A stretch of 41,399 nucleotides of DNA from Chromera velia. Its lineage: Eukaryota; Sar; Chromeraceae. Positions 20,904-30,771 of this stretch are shown here, piece by piece. Each line of letters starts with the position of its first letter. Position 1 is the stretch's first letter. Below the pieces are notes generated by a model. That model did not search any database. It had not been told where the DNA came from and was given only the letters and a program-made list of their open reading frames with translations. Location of the stretch: positions 2,501 through 43,899 of the forward strand of contig JAHBMJ010004682.1 of NCBI GenBank assembly GCA_018398765.1, given 5' to 3'. The position numbers and the translations under genes were made by a program.

Positions 20904-21186
20904 ACACATGTCAATACAAACTCTCTCCAATTTGGTTATACACTCTTCAACCGCCCTCATGCCCGCCAGAGGCTGGAACGACGAAATAAAAGCGATCATC
21001 TCTCGGACTTTCTTTTCATTCTCCCCCACTCCTCTACTAGCAGAGGCAGCCATCCATTACGCAATTTCCACCCGTTTCTCAATGGGCGCGCGCTCCTTTA
21101 TTCTGCTGATAATTTTGTCAAGTTTCTGTCTTTCCCTCTCTGTGTTCACATATTCCGTGAGCAAGTGGATCTCATCACAAACTTTT
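20904..21186 (-). pseudogene. Possible upstream exon with one in-frame TAA
   Basis: On the minus strand a frame opens after an acceptor-like ACTCTGGCAG and encodes a charged, coiled-coil-like peptide (EYVNTERERQKLDKIISRIK, then IEKRVEIA). It meets TAA at 21059-21057 and continues WMAASASRGVGENEKKVREM for about 50 more codons. A GTTTGT after KLER could splice in phase to the exon starting at GGC ATC ATG of the downstream gene. It may therefore be a 5' exon of that gene broken by one nonsense codon, or a separate fragment. No domain was recognised. Confidence 0.4.
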
Positions 21187-21543
21187 CTGCCAGAGTAAGC
21201 AGGTCTTCTCTAGCTCCCCTCGCTGCACATAACCACCCGTCATCGCTCTCAGGAGAGGGCGGATGTTTGTAGAGGATTTAAGAAGACAAGGGGACAGTAT
21301 GCGTATGTGCAAATCGTTTTCTGTGTTTGACGGACGTGACTGTCATTTCCTTTCTGCTAGGAGGAGCATGGAGAGCCTCTGTCTGGAAGGGTTCTCTCTT
21401 TGGAAATTAGTAAGAACAGCATGGGGATGGAAGATTCTGTCTTTATTCCTGTTGCCTTCCTGCTTTTTAGCCCATTCCCCAAGCCATTGGTTCGTCTGGA
21501 TCTTGCGACACGTCTCTTTCCGTTTATATTTCCTCTTTTTTTT

Positions 21544-22863
21544 TTATTTTTCTTGGCGTGGCTCATTCGTATCTTCAAGGAGAGAATTGTCAAGGGGCAT
21601 AGCCAGACGTTTGGTAGAGGATACAAAAGGGGCACTAGAACCAGCGATGTACGCCTCCTATACAGCCGTAGGTAAGACGCGTTCTATAGATTTGAGAGAC
21701 TGAAAGAAGCTGGCTACCTGTTTCACAAGCAGACAGCCAAAAGGTTTCAAACCAAAGGAATGAAGAGAAGGTGAGACAAAAGAGTTATGAGATAAACCAA
21801 ATGACTAGCAAATAAAACGAAGTTGCAATGCATCGAGGCATTGAACATCTGACTGCCCGAGAGGAAAGGCTTCAAGACCAAACATTGCAACGGGCACCTA
21901 AAGAGCTTTGAACAGTTGAATTCGTGAAAAAAAAGAAACGAAACCAATTGAAAAAAGAGTTCCAAACACACCCCCCAGTGCCTTTTCTGCCGATTCAATT
22001 CTTGCTTTCACAGTTTTACATAGATCCCCCCCCTCAAAAATCCAGTTGCCGAGGTATTTGTATTTATCAATATGCTCAACCGGCCTTCTATTAAAAACAA
22101 AAGGGGAAGCGGAATCAATGAGAGGATCAGGGGAAGATAGACGACGGATCTTTGTTTTTTTCAAGTTTGCCGTGAGTCTGTGTTCATTGCAGTATACCTC
22201 GAGGTGCCGGAGTCTCTCTTGCAGGTCTGCGGCGCTGTGAGCAAACAACATAAGGTCATCAGCATAACCAATACTCTCTATTAGAGTTGTGGAAAGCTTG
22301 ACAGGTTTGAAAGCGCTCCTTCCTTCATTACCACTCGGCTGTTGGTTCTCAGAGCTGAGGGCTTTGTGTAAATTGTTTATAAACAGGAGAAAAAGAAGAG
22401 GAGAAAGAGGATCACCCTGCTTTACACCCACTCCCTCTGATAAGCACTTGTCCCCCCTATCAACCCTTGTAGCAATATTATAGTACATGGAATGAATTAT
22501 GTGGATGTCTGCCTGACTGACCCCTTCATCCTTCATGCAGTCTCTCTAACATTTTCTCTTTAGGCACTGTATGAAAGGCTTTGGAAAAGTCTACAAATGC
22601 TGCAATGAGGGGTTCTTTTTTGTGTTTAGACTGAAAAATGAGAGAAGAGAGGGACGCGAACGCTTCCCATGTCCCCACGCCCCTCCTGAAGCCTAACTGT
22701 CTCTCATCGATCCTCGTCTCTTTACGAAGGCGGACATCCATAAAAAGAGCAAAAACCTTACCCAGAAGACCAACAATGTGAATAGGCCTCCATTCATTGT
22801 AATCAAGGGAAGGAGGATCCTTTAGTACTGGAGCAATCCTCAAGACGTTCCATCTACATGGCC
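21544..22863 (-). pseudogene. Decayed LINE-type reverse transcriptase
   Basis: Minus-strand RT blocks occur in canonical order: NEWRPIHIVGLLGKV, RQLGFRRGVGTWEAFASL, motif A FVDFSKAFHTV, motif B GVKQGDPLSPLLFLLFINNL, motif C GYADDLMLF, LTANLKKTK and KYKYLGNWI. A one-base frameshift near 22534 splits motif A from motif B. Past motif E the frame continues LINE-like (VPVAMFGLEAF, LQLRFIC, SFGLS) but is broken by TAG at 21898, 21805 and 21658 and TAA at 21544. The second TAG sits where related LINEs have Trp. All catalytic aspartates are still readable, but the copy cannot make an intact protein. The 5' region (endonuclease) is missing; homology stops near 22863. Confidence 0.85.
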
Positions 22864-22931
22864 AAAAGGAAAAAGAATGAAACAAATTGAAGAAGACAAA
22901 GAGGAGACGCATACCAGGGCCCGCCGGGTTC

Positions 22932-22973
22932 TTTTTTGCCCCTCCAAAGCGGCGCTTTGCCGCCAAAAACTTG
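22932..22973 (+). repeat. GC-rich 42-bp motif shared with 7881-7921
   Basis: TTTTTTGCCCCTCCAAAGCG followed by GCGCTTTGCCGCC and AAAAACTTG matches the motif at the edge of foldback element 2 in order. It sits just beyond the upstream limit of the decayed LINE. Confidence 0.6.
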
Positions 22974-23037
22974 ACTGAACCAACCAAGTGGCCTCCAGAG
23001 CTGAAAGTTGGGGGATTTCTTACCTATCCCACTCCCA

Positions 23038-23098
23038 CACTGCGGGCCCGGCATCGTCAATGCCGGGGCCTATGAGCCATGGACGAACCATGGGCTCA
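23038..23098 (+). repeat. Double-hairpin repeat, left copy
   Basis: Hairpin 1: GGCCCGGCAT (23045-23054), loop CGTCA, ATGCCGGGGCC. Hairpin 2: TGAGCCATGG (23073-23082), loop ACGAA, CCATGGGCTCA. An inverted copy at 28500-28558 keeps both loops exactly and keeps pairing where stem bases differ. Confidence 0.8.
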
Positions 23099-23346
23099 AT
23101 GCCTGACCTTTTTCTGGTATTGAGCCCTCCTGCCCTCCTATTTCTGGCATGGAGGCAAACATACACAGATGAACAATATGACCTCACAACCTTCTTAGTT
23201 GACTTCAGTGTTGCTGATGCCTGTACTTTTTTGGAGTAGAAACAGTTTCTGGGACGGCGAGATCGAGATCTCGATATTTAAGTTTTTTTCTTACTGTTGC
23301 TCGGAGACGTCTACTCAGATCCCAACTCCTTAAGAGCTTGTAGCCC

Positions 23347-24013
23347 ATGTTCATCATACTCTATATGATCCAAGTGCTTTGCAAACTCTATACTTGTCGA
23401 TTAGAAACGGTTTGCTTGGGTTCTGCCGCATTTTCTGTGGTGGAGGGGGTACAGTGTCAGCCCCCAGGTCCAGTTGCCCGGTATATGAAGGAGAATATCT
23501 CCATATCTCACCCTTACCCTTTTTGCCCGTTGATTTGCCGGGTACCGCAACAGCTCAATGACCACCTGCTTGTTTGCAAAGGTCGACAAGAAGCAGAGGC
23601 CACAGCCCAAGTGAGTGGTAGGCCCATCCAATTTGAAACCAACGATGTGGAAGAAGAGTGGGATGGAATGTATTTGGATCAACGCCCAACAATGAGAAGG
23701 GATGCTCTGATCAACTCTCTTCGTGCCGACATCATGAGAAAAATGAAATGGATTGGGGGCTCGAACGCGATACGTCGGTGACGAAGTCACAGAAAGCTGC
23801 ATTGTGGGTAGAAAGAACAAGCTGTACAGAATCATCGACGTGACTTCGGATTATGTGCTTTTGTCTCAACTCTCTGTAACAGAGCCGTTTCTTCTGTCGC
23901 CAGTTCTTATTGCACACGACAGGGGAGAAAACCTTTCGCGAAGAGTCAGAGAGGAGGTTGCAAATTTTGAGTTTTACAGCTTTCTTCCCTCAGAAATACA
24001 CGCAAGAGGTTGA
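23347..24013 (+). CDS. Unrecognised ORF with a C-x3-C-x8-H-x3-C motif, apparent +1 frameshift
   Basis: The first frame (stop at 23781) has a putative zinc-knuckle-like CPLIC...HLLVC segment near 23524-23577, then an acidic stretch and DALINSLRADIMRKMKWIGG. A second frame from about 23753 continues ARTRYVGDEV...KNKLYRIIDVTSDYVLLSQL to TGA 24011-24013. Removing one G from the five-G run at 23755-23759 would join them into about 220 residues, so a frameshift mutation, a sequencing error in the homopolymer or a missed intron are all possible. The N-terminal start is uncertain. The C-terminal part has alternating hydrophobic beta-like segments, but no family was recognised. Confidence 0.35.
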
Positions 24014-24610
24014 TGGGTTTTTCCCGGATTGAAGGACATCGTTTAACGATTGATGAAACTTACCAAAAATTTTGTTGAGAAATAATTTTTCTACTATTTT
24101 TTTAAAGTGATTTTGTCTATATTCACCCTAAGTCTTAGATCATTTAAAATTGCAAGCTAGAGCTGTCCCTCTAATGAACAATCATTTGCCTCATTTAGAA
24201 TCATTTAAACACTTCTAAACACTTTACATTTTATTTTATAATACTTAACGATTGATCAAACTCACCAAAAAAATTGTTGAGAAATATTTTTTCTATTATT
24301 TTTTTAAAGTGCTCTTCGACTGTTTGGTTTAATCAGGATAGCGAAAAAATGACAGTGTAGAATTTTGTGCAAATCTGCGACGATGTAGCCAGACACGCAA
24401 TGTTTCTATAGAGAAAGAATCAAAGAAATCTTCGGGTAGATTCCTAACCATCGGTCAGATGATTTTATTTATATATTTATCCTAAATCTTATATATAGCT
24501 AGATATATAGATCATTTAACGTAATTTTAACGTTGCAGGCTATAGGGCTGTTCATCTTGAAATATTTTTTTTTTTGTTTTTTTTTTTGTTTTTTTAAATA
24601 CAAATTTGTT
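24014..24610. other. AT-rich interval with a 68-bp direct repeat
   Basis: No coding frame. 24042-24109 and 24245-24311 are near-identical direct repeats (TTAACGATTGATSAAACT, then TTGTTGAGAAATA and ATTTTTTTAAAGTG) about 200 bp apart. Each is followed downstream by TAAGTCTTA- or TAAATCTTA-like sequence and ATCATTTAA motifs, so a longer degenerate duplication is likely. T-runs lie at 24565-24595. Confidence 0.7.
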
Positions 24611-24617
24611 TTGTCAA

Positions 24618-25085
24618 TCACAAGACAAGCTTTTCACACTTGTCGGGACTTCCACTTCTCGCCCTAGTTGACTGAGAAGGACCAGGTGGGGGAGAAATGA
24701 ATCTTAACAGACTGTATGGTAGATAACAATCAGAGACCACAAGATCTCCTCCCTCCGACAGTGATCTTTGCTTCTGGGGATTCTGCCCCTTCTGCCATGT
24801 AATAAAAACTTGGTCTTCCTCTTTTTCAATCGTTGCCCAGGTGTTTCTGGGGGTTCGACCGATTTTTGTTGCTACCCCCTGCAGCTCCGAGGTCATATGG
24901 ATGGTGAAAGGCCCCCGAAGGGCGGCGATCGCCTCAGGAGAGAAAGGCTGCTGCATAGTCAAGAACGGGTCTATGGGGGGGGGGTTCGGATCAAACATTC
25001 CCAGAGGCAGTAGCTTTTCTTTGAAAAAGTCTTTGTTTGTGTTCGCATCGACTGCACACAGAAGAGTGGGGGCTCTGTAGTGCAT
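24618..25085 (-). CDS. 155-codon ORF in frame with the upstream gene across a single TAG
   Basis: This frame starts at ATG 25085, immediately after the TAG (25088-25086) that ends the upstream minus-strand gene, and in the same frame. It ends at 24618. The peptide is protein-like (AVDANTNKDFFKEKLLPLG, then FTIHMTSELQGV, TWATIEKEEDQVFITWQKG). It is either the natural C-terminus of the upstream gene interrupted by a nonsense codon, reached by readthrough, or spliced around the TAG: an acceptor CTTCTGTGTGCAG lies at about 25047 and an in-phase donor GTACAG near 25150. No family was recognised. Confidence 0.45.
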   Translation of the reverse strand: MHYRAPTLLCAVDANTNKDFFKEKLLPLGMFDPNPPPIDPFLTMQQPFSPEAIAALRGPFTIHMTSELQGVATKIGRTPRNTWATIEKEEDQVFITWQKGQNPQKQRSLSEGGDLVVSDCYLPYSLLRFISPPPGPSQSTRARSGSPDKCEKLVL

Positions 25086-28000
25086 CTAGACTTCCTGCTG
25101 TTCTGCAAACTTTTCGAGGAGGTCCTCCTGGTGGCTCTCCCAGTCTGCTGTACCCCCTTTTCGGAGGGCTTTTCCCTTTTCAATCAAATCATCAACCCCC
25201 CCTTCTGCTTCTGCAACTGCCTCTGTGATGTCTTCGTTTTCTCGTTCTTTCTCAGTCTGCCCCCCCTCTATCTCGTTCTTCTCTGCCGCTCCTGCAACTT
25301 CCCTACCCTCCATGATGACATCACCCTGATTGTCGACACCAGACTGAGTGCTTTCAGGTTGTTCATGAATGCTAACTCTGCTGAGAGCTGCACTCGGAGA
25401 AGGGGGGGCTAGACGGGGGGGGGCAGTAGCCTCATGGTGAGGCTGAACTGAAACAGCAGCCACCGTTGCCGCGTTATTCTGTTTAGAGACCCAGCCCTCC
25501 TTCTGATTGAACCCAGTAGCCAGACGTTTAGCCTCTCTCGACACGCCCGTCTTGGAATGTCTGACACTTTTGACGGCGGGTGAGCCATCATCTTCGGGGG
25601 CGGCGCCTCCTAGAGAGGGGTGCGCATGGAGAATGATTTCTTTCCCGTCAACAACAGTCACACGTTCCTTCTTCCCATCTGTACTATCTCGCACAAAAAC
25701 GGGTGGGTTCTTAGGAGGGGGCATGCGGTGTTTGTCCCTTTCCAACGCTTTCACTCTCTCTTCTTCAGCGGTCTCCCACTTCTCCTTCCTTCTCACCATA
25801 AACACCTCCCAATCATTGTCCTCCATGTCCCCAAAGTGATCTTTGTTGGGGGGAGAGAAAGGACGGACATAGAGGGGCAGAGCCGCTAACTCTTTTGCCT
25901 TCTTTTCTTCTTCTGCCCTCTGCAACGCCCTCACTCTCTCTTCTTCAGCGGCCTCCCACTTCTTCTTCCTTCTCCCCATAAACACCTCCCAATCATCGTC
26001 TTCCATGTCCCCAAAGTGATCTCTGTTGGGGGGAGAGAAAGGACGGACATAGGGGGGCAGAGCCGCTAAGTTAAACTCTTTTGCCTTCTTTTCTTCTTCT
26101 GCCCTCTGCAACGCCCTCACTCTCTCTTCTTCAGCGGCCTCCCACTTCTTCTTCCTTCTCCCCACAAACACCTCCCAATCATCGTCTTCCATGTCCCCAA
26201 AGTGATCTCTGTTGGGGGGAGAGAAAGGACGGACATAGGGGGGCAGAGCCACTAAGTTAAACTCTTTTGCCTTCTTTTCTTCTTCTGCCCTCTGCAACGC
26301 CCTCACTCCCTCTTCTTCAGCGGCCTCCCACTTCTTCTTCCTTCCCTCCACAAACACCTCCCAATCATCGTCCTCCATGTCCCGAAACTGATCTCTGTTT
26401 GGGGGAGAGAAAGGACGGACATAGGGGGGCAAAGCAACTACTCCCTCTTTTGTCTCCTTTATCAGGGAGGCCCCCCCCCTGAGATGTGAAAAGACCCCTC
26501 TCATGTCATTTCTGCCTCCCATTCCGAGTGCTGCAGCGGCCGCAGGAGTAGGCGCAAGCATTTGTTCTTCGAAACTCCCTATAGGCTCGTCATCATCTCC
26601 AATGTCAACACATTCGGCGCCGTCAGACGGAGTAGGGGAAGCTTCTCGGCTCCGCTGATCAAAGCCAGAGACACCATAGCGACCTGCATGAAACGAAATA
26701 AAAAGTTTGAAGGAAACTCTATCTAGTGTGTACATTTACAAAGTGAAGAGCCGAAGAGAAAAACTTTAAGCAAGTGGGGAGAGGAGAGGGAAAGTCTCCC
26801 CGGAAAGACGGCCGGCCGCGGACTAACCTCTAGATGTACCGCCTCCACTTGCTGATGATGCAGATGAAATGAATCGGGAGGGCCCTGGGAGACCAAGAGT
26901 CTGGTTGGAGCCACCCTGCTGCATGCCCTGCTGTGCGAGAAGCAGTTCTTTCAGAGCATTCGCCTTCTCTTCGGCTGAAACCCCCTGCTTTCTCTCTTTC
27001 ACAGTAGCAATGACACTACATGAAAGCCACTTCTTCTCTTTGTCGCACCCCCATGTCTTGCAATACCCCATAACGCCGTCAACGAAGCAGCTGCAAAAAC
27101 ATATACAAATAGAGACAGACAGAATCAAGAAGGCAAGAAGAAGACGGACAGACAGAACGCACTGTTTAATGCAGGCCAACGTGCTGGAAGTCAATGACGA
27201 GCATGGAAGAAGGAGACGGACAGACAGAATGCATGGAAGGCTTAGCGTGATGGAAGAATGAAGACGAGCAGGCAAGATAGAGCTTACTGAAGGTAAACAT
27301 TGACTTACTTGAAATCTCTCTCTGATCCTTCTACGTCGTAGACCGTTCTCCACTCTTCTTTGTTGAGGACGACCTTGGACAGAAAAGGCATTCCTGCGAT
27401 GGTGATTGCACGGGCTGCCTGGAGTGAGATCCCCCAGATTCGGTCATCCTTCCTCTGGATCCTGCAGAGCACCAAATCTCCGGTCGCCTGCTTCCACCGC
27501 AACCAGATGTATTCCAACGACTTGGGGAGGACGTACTCACAAATCTCTGCCTTCAGGCGGTTCTCCTTTTCCTACCTGCAGTGGAGGCAAGGAAAGTCCG
27601 GATAGAGAGATAAAAAAGGATAATCTGGTGCAAACCGCAATCAACAGCTAGGTGCGAAGAGCCATCAAAAGCAGACTGACTTGTCAAGATGAGTGCTTGG
27701 CTGGATGACAGTTCCACCTTTCCCTGTTCTAAAAATATCATACCCTCTGTGAATGTGCCATATCAGGCACCTCCTCCTTTGGACTAGTTTGCGAACTTGG
27801 GAGTAGAAAAGACGGTGAAGCGGGGCATCATCAGGTTCATATATGACCCTCCTCGCCCCTTCTATCACTTCCACTGGAGTTTGACAGATAAACGAATAAA
27901 TTTCTGTGTCAGTTGGCTCCCCGAAAATCTCCTTCCACTCTGCCTCAGTCAGCTTGTCTGCATCTGAAAGCATCACATTAAGTTTCGTTGGAGAAGTAGG

Positions 28001-28105
28001 GGTCAGTTTGTTCAGATCCGTCACTGGAGCCTGAAGCAAAGGTGCTACTCGTGGCGAGCTGTCCCTGTCCGTCGCTCTTGTCGCTATCATATTCATTTCT
28101 GGCAT
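25086..28105 (-). CDS. Unrecognised multi-exon gene with four 62-residue tandem modules
   Basis: Exons on the minus strand: A from ATG 28105 to about 27681; B about 27571-27309; C 27090-26828; D 26683-25086. The B-C-D junctions (GTAAGT/TGCAG, GTTAGT/TGCAG) keep phase; the A-B junction could not be resolved. Exon A contains LTEAEWKEIFGEPTDTEIY. Exon B is W-rich (YIWLRWKQATGDLVLCRIQR) and runs into a Cys-containing segment in exon C (NCFVDGVMGYCKTWGC). Exon D has an acidic linker, then four copies of a module with LPPYVRPFSPPN, MEDDDWEVF and a basic/acidic helix, then a disordered C-terminus. The modules suggest a scaffold or binding protein; no catalytic domain is seen. It is intracellular by default, with no signal peptide. 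The 3' end may extend past TAG 25086 to 24618. Confidence 0.6.
25700..26440 (-). repeat. Four tandem coding repeats of 186/180 bp
   Basis: GGACGGACATAG blocks on the plus strand start at 26413, 26227, 26041 and 25861, so spacings are 186, 186 and 180. They encode the 62-residue module. The third module lacks FNL at its end and the fourth is the most diverged (LPLYVRPF, MEDNDWEVF). Confidence 0.9.
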
Positions 28106-28138
28106 GGAAACGGGAAGTGCAATTCATAAAACAAGACT

Positions 28139-28495
28139 TTGCGAACGATGAAACGCCAATTTCCTTCCAAAAAGCAGCCAAACAAGATTCAGAGAGACCA
28201 ACAGAGAATGTGTGAACCGTGCAGAGGCTTCCATCAGCAAATTTCTGGGCCTGACAGGGAAGCTTGCGACGTAAAAAGACCGTTGCACGTTTTTGCACGA
28301 AAGAATGGTCTTTTGCGCCAACCTTTACGTATATTGCAAAACCTGATTTCCTCGTTCACTACAAGTAATGTACCGTTTCTCTTCCTATTTTCTCGGCATT
28401 GTGCCTTCAAAACCTCCTGAATACGATGGTGGCACCAGGATTTATATTCAGAAACAGGATTACCAATGCCAGATACACCCCTCAATGAATGGAAT
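28139..28495. other. Ambiguous open frames upstream of the modular gene
   Basis: The minus-strand frame 28485-28234 reads protein-like (GNPVSEYKSWCHHRIQEVLK) and could be an upstream exon of the gene starting at 28105. A plus-strand frame, 28139-28420, overlaps it. Neither has a recognised domain or convincing splice sites, so no gene is called. Confidence 0.3.
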
Positions 28496-28499
28496 CATC

Positions 28500-28558
28500 A
28501 GGCCATGGTTCGTCCATGGCCTATGGGCCCTGGCATTGACGATGCCGGGCCCGCAGTG
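28500..28558 (-). repeat. Double-hairpin repeat, right (inverted) copy
   Basis: AGGCCATGG, loop TTCGT, CCATGGCCT (28500-28522), then GGGCCCTGGCAT, loop TGACG, ATGCCGGGCCC (28525-28552). It is the reverse complement of the left copy at 23038-23098. Weaker similarity continues outward for about 30-40 bases. Confidence 0.8.
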
Positions 28559-28676
28559 CATCAATTCTGTGGAACAGAATCTCCAGACTTCAATTATAGC
28601 TAGTGCACCAGCAGTTTCCTGTTTGCCAGTTTGTTTTTTGAAAAAAATTCGTCTCCGCTCCCTTCCATCTCCATAG

Positions 28677-29137
28677 CTGCTGAAAGTGTGGAGGCAGCCA
28701 TCGCGGCAGTGAGGCAGTGCAGAAGCATATTTCTGGATGAGGGACCCATCACGGCCCTAATTTTAGCGTTGGAAGGAAAGTCGGCCCCCCGAGAAGAGAA
28801 GAAAGACGGAGTCCTTAAATTGTTTGACTCATTCCAATCGAAGATAACCAACTCTTTCTCTGTTTTATTCAAAAACCTGCTCTTGTTGACAATGTGGAGG
28901 CCTGAGTATGGGGCCAAGGAGGCTCCAAAAGAAATCCCAGGGCACTGGGTTGCGAGGGGCCGGGCCTTTTTTGACTTGTGCAAGGACGAATTCAATGAAT
29001 TTCACGATTCATTGAATTGGTTGTCCTACAGATTATGCGTGTCGAACGGCCTCAAGTACTTCGCGTTGAAGTACCGAGTCCTCTCGCTTACTACTTACCA
29101 GACGGACATTCTGACCGTCCCCAATGTCATCTTTTGA
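28677..29137 (+). CDS. Unrecognised ORF, possibly a terminal exon
   Basis: A pyrimidine-rich TTCCATCTCCATAG acceptor precedes an open frame of about 153 codons ending at TGA 29137. Its content is protein-like: VEAAIAAVRQC, FLDEGPITALILALEG, LFDSFQSKITNSF, WVARGRAFFDLCKDEFNEF, LNWLSYRLCVSNGLKYFALK. No ATG begins the frame, which suggests an internal or last exon, but no upstream exon was found. No family was recognised and the function is unknown. Confidence 0.4.
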
Positions 29138-29578
29138 AACCTGCTTGAACCTGCCAATACCAGTATTAACATAGTATAAACTAGCCTCAAACTGTTCAAA
29201 ACAAACTTAAAACTGATGATTTGACTCTTCAAAACTGTTATTGAGACACCTTGTCTCGGCAAGCTAGGCAGTCATGCATACGGGAAAAATATTATCAAAT
29301 TTTAATAAATTTGCGATGGAGCATTCAAGCTGGCAAACAAATGGAATCAGGGACAACAGAGAAAAAAATATGATAACAATAAAAGATCGAAAGCAAAAAG
29401 GTGCTGTGGCTGTTCGAGAGAGCCCTTTTCTCAGCTTTCCCCCCTCATGTCTTCTCTGCTTAGCCCCCTGCTGTCTCACTTATAGCCACAGAGCCGAAGC
29501 TCTCCTCTAGAGAGCGAGGACTATTCTGTTGGGGTAGGGGACGTTGTTGCTTGCAGGTGGGAAAGCAGTGACAGCAGT
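29138..29578. other. Intergenic stretch, no gene called
   Basis: Contains a short plus-strand frame (ATG 29274 to 29510) of biased composition without a recognised domain. Otherwise nothing is seen. Confidence 0.4.
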
Positions 29579-29956
29579 ATGGAAGAGTGGTTTATCAGCA
29601 AAGCTTTAGACTTAATTGATCCATCTGATGTGCACCCGACAACAAAAAAAGGAAGAAGTTTGGGGGTATCTCGGATTGCCCTTATTGAAGAGAATGCCGC
29701 ATTTTCCGCTCATATCATTTCATATGAACAGGTTTCTTCTTCAGATGACACAACAAAGTTCAAACCGCTTTTATTTCGTGGCACGTTGACGCCAAAAACT
29801 AACAACACACCCCTTTCTACTGTTTTTTTCTGGTTGCATTCGGTAGCTTTGGTTGAGGGGGGGGTAACGGTGAATAACGACAAGCTTGCTCGCGCAGAAA
29901 GTCAGTTTAATGATATGATTGAGCGTGAAAGTGATGAAAAGGATGAAACCCTATAG
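29579..29956 (+). CDS. Unrecognised 125-codon ORF
   Basis: Single-exon frame from ATG 29579 to TAG 29956. It looks protein-like: WFISKALDLIDPSDVHP, then GVSRIALIEENAAFSAHIIS, FKPLLFRGTLTPK, STVFFWLHSVALVEGGV, and an acidic C-terminus. No known domain was recognised. It lies 0.44 kb after the ORF ending at 29137 on the same strand; whether they are exons of one gene is unclear. Confidence 0.4.
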   Translation: MEEWFISKALDLIDPSDVHPTTKKGRSLGVSRIALIEENAAFSAHIISYEQVSSSDDTTKFKPLLFRGTLTPKTNNTPLSTVFFWLHSVALVEGGVTVNNDKLARAESQFNDMIERESDEKDETL

Positions 29957-30771
29957 ATGAAAGCTGAAGGAGAGTTAAGTTATATGGTTTTGAAATCATG
30001 TCTGCTGGTATTAATGAAGTGATTTGAAGCAGGTTATACCAGGTTACATAAGGTTTAGGTAGGTTAAGTGTTAGGTTATATAACGATATTTTTACTATTC
30101 TTAGAACCCTAAGTGGCAACATAATGAAAACCTTAAATAACCATCATAAATCATGATATTACAAGTCTTTTTTTAAGTTTATGAAGGTTCTTTTAGGTAA
30201 AAAACCACATTAAACATACTTTTAGATGTCTAGAGTGTTTTACATACTTGAAGGGGGGGGTATAAAATTAATTTTTATTATTTTTTTTTTAAGTGAAATA
30301 CCCTAGAAAGCGAAGTACTTCAGCTTCAGCACACTCGACCACAGCGAGATATTCTTCGTCAAAGTCCTTGTCCCACTACTTTCTGAACGCCCTGGATTAG
30401 TAGGGTGAACGTTAGTGGAGATCAACGAGTCTTTAGTTCATAAACGAAGAGACATAACGAGACATGACACCCCCTCGGATGGAGAAGATGTGGGCCGACA
30501 GGGTTTGCCGAATTGGTCTGCTAGCACGGAGGGGGTGAGGGGCAGAACGTCTGCTAGACAGTCACGTCAAGCCATCGTTATTCAGGGTTAGAGTCTTCCG
30601 ATCCTCTCTTCAACGTCTGCAGCCCTTATCCAAGCCAGTCTACTGCGTAGAGTCGTGACTAGATCAACTCTCTCTGCAGGCCGGCGTTCCACCATGTTGT
30701 CTGCTGTCTGGTCATTAGATGCCCACCGTTCAGGCACTTACCCGTTTTTCTCCCTTCTGTTACTCTCATAA
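29957..30771. other. AT-rich spacer with AGGTTA-like short repeats
   Basis: 30030-30083 contains about five spaced AGGTTA or AGGTTTAGG motifs. 30240-30290 is a G-run followed by T-runs. No coding frame is seen in 30300-30771, which immediately precedes the RNase H pseudogene and ends in a pyrimidine-rich acceptor-like tract. Confidence 0.5.

Noticed and set aside
21263..21703. Plus-strand 146-codon frame with hydrophobic stretch
   Set aside because: It overlaps the minus-strand LINE remnant, and the hydrophobic run comes from a poly-T tract.
30030..30083. Telomere-like AGGTTA/TTTAGG motifs
   Set aside because: Only a few irregular copies in AT-rich DNA; no perfect tandem array, so not a telomere or interstitial telomere.
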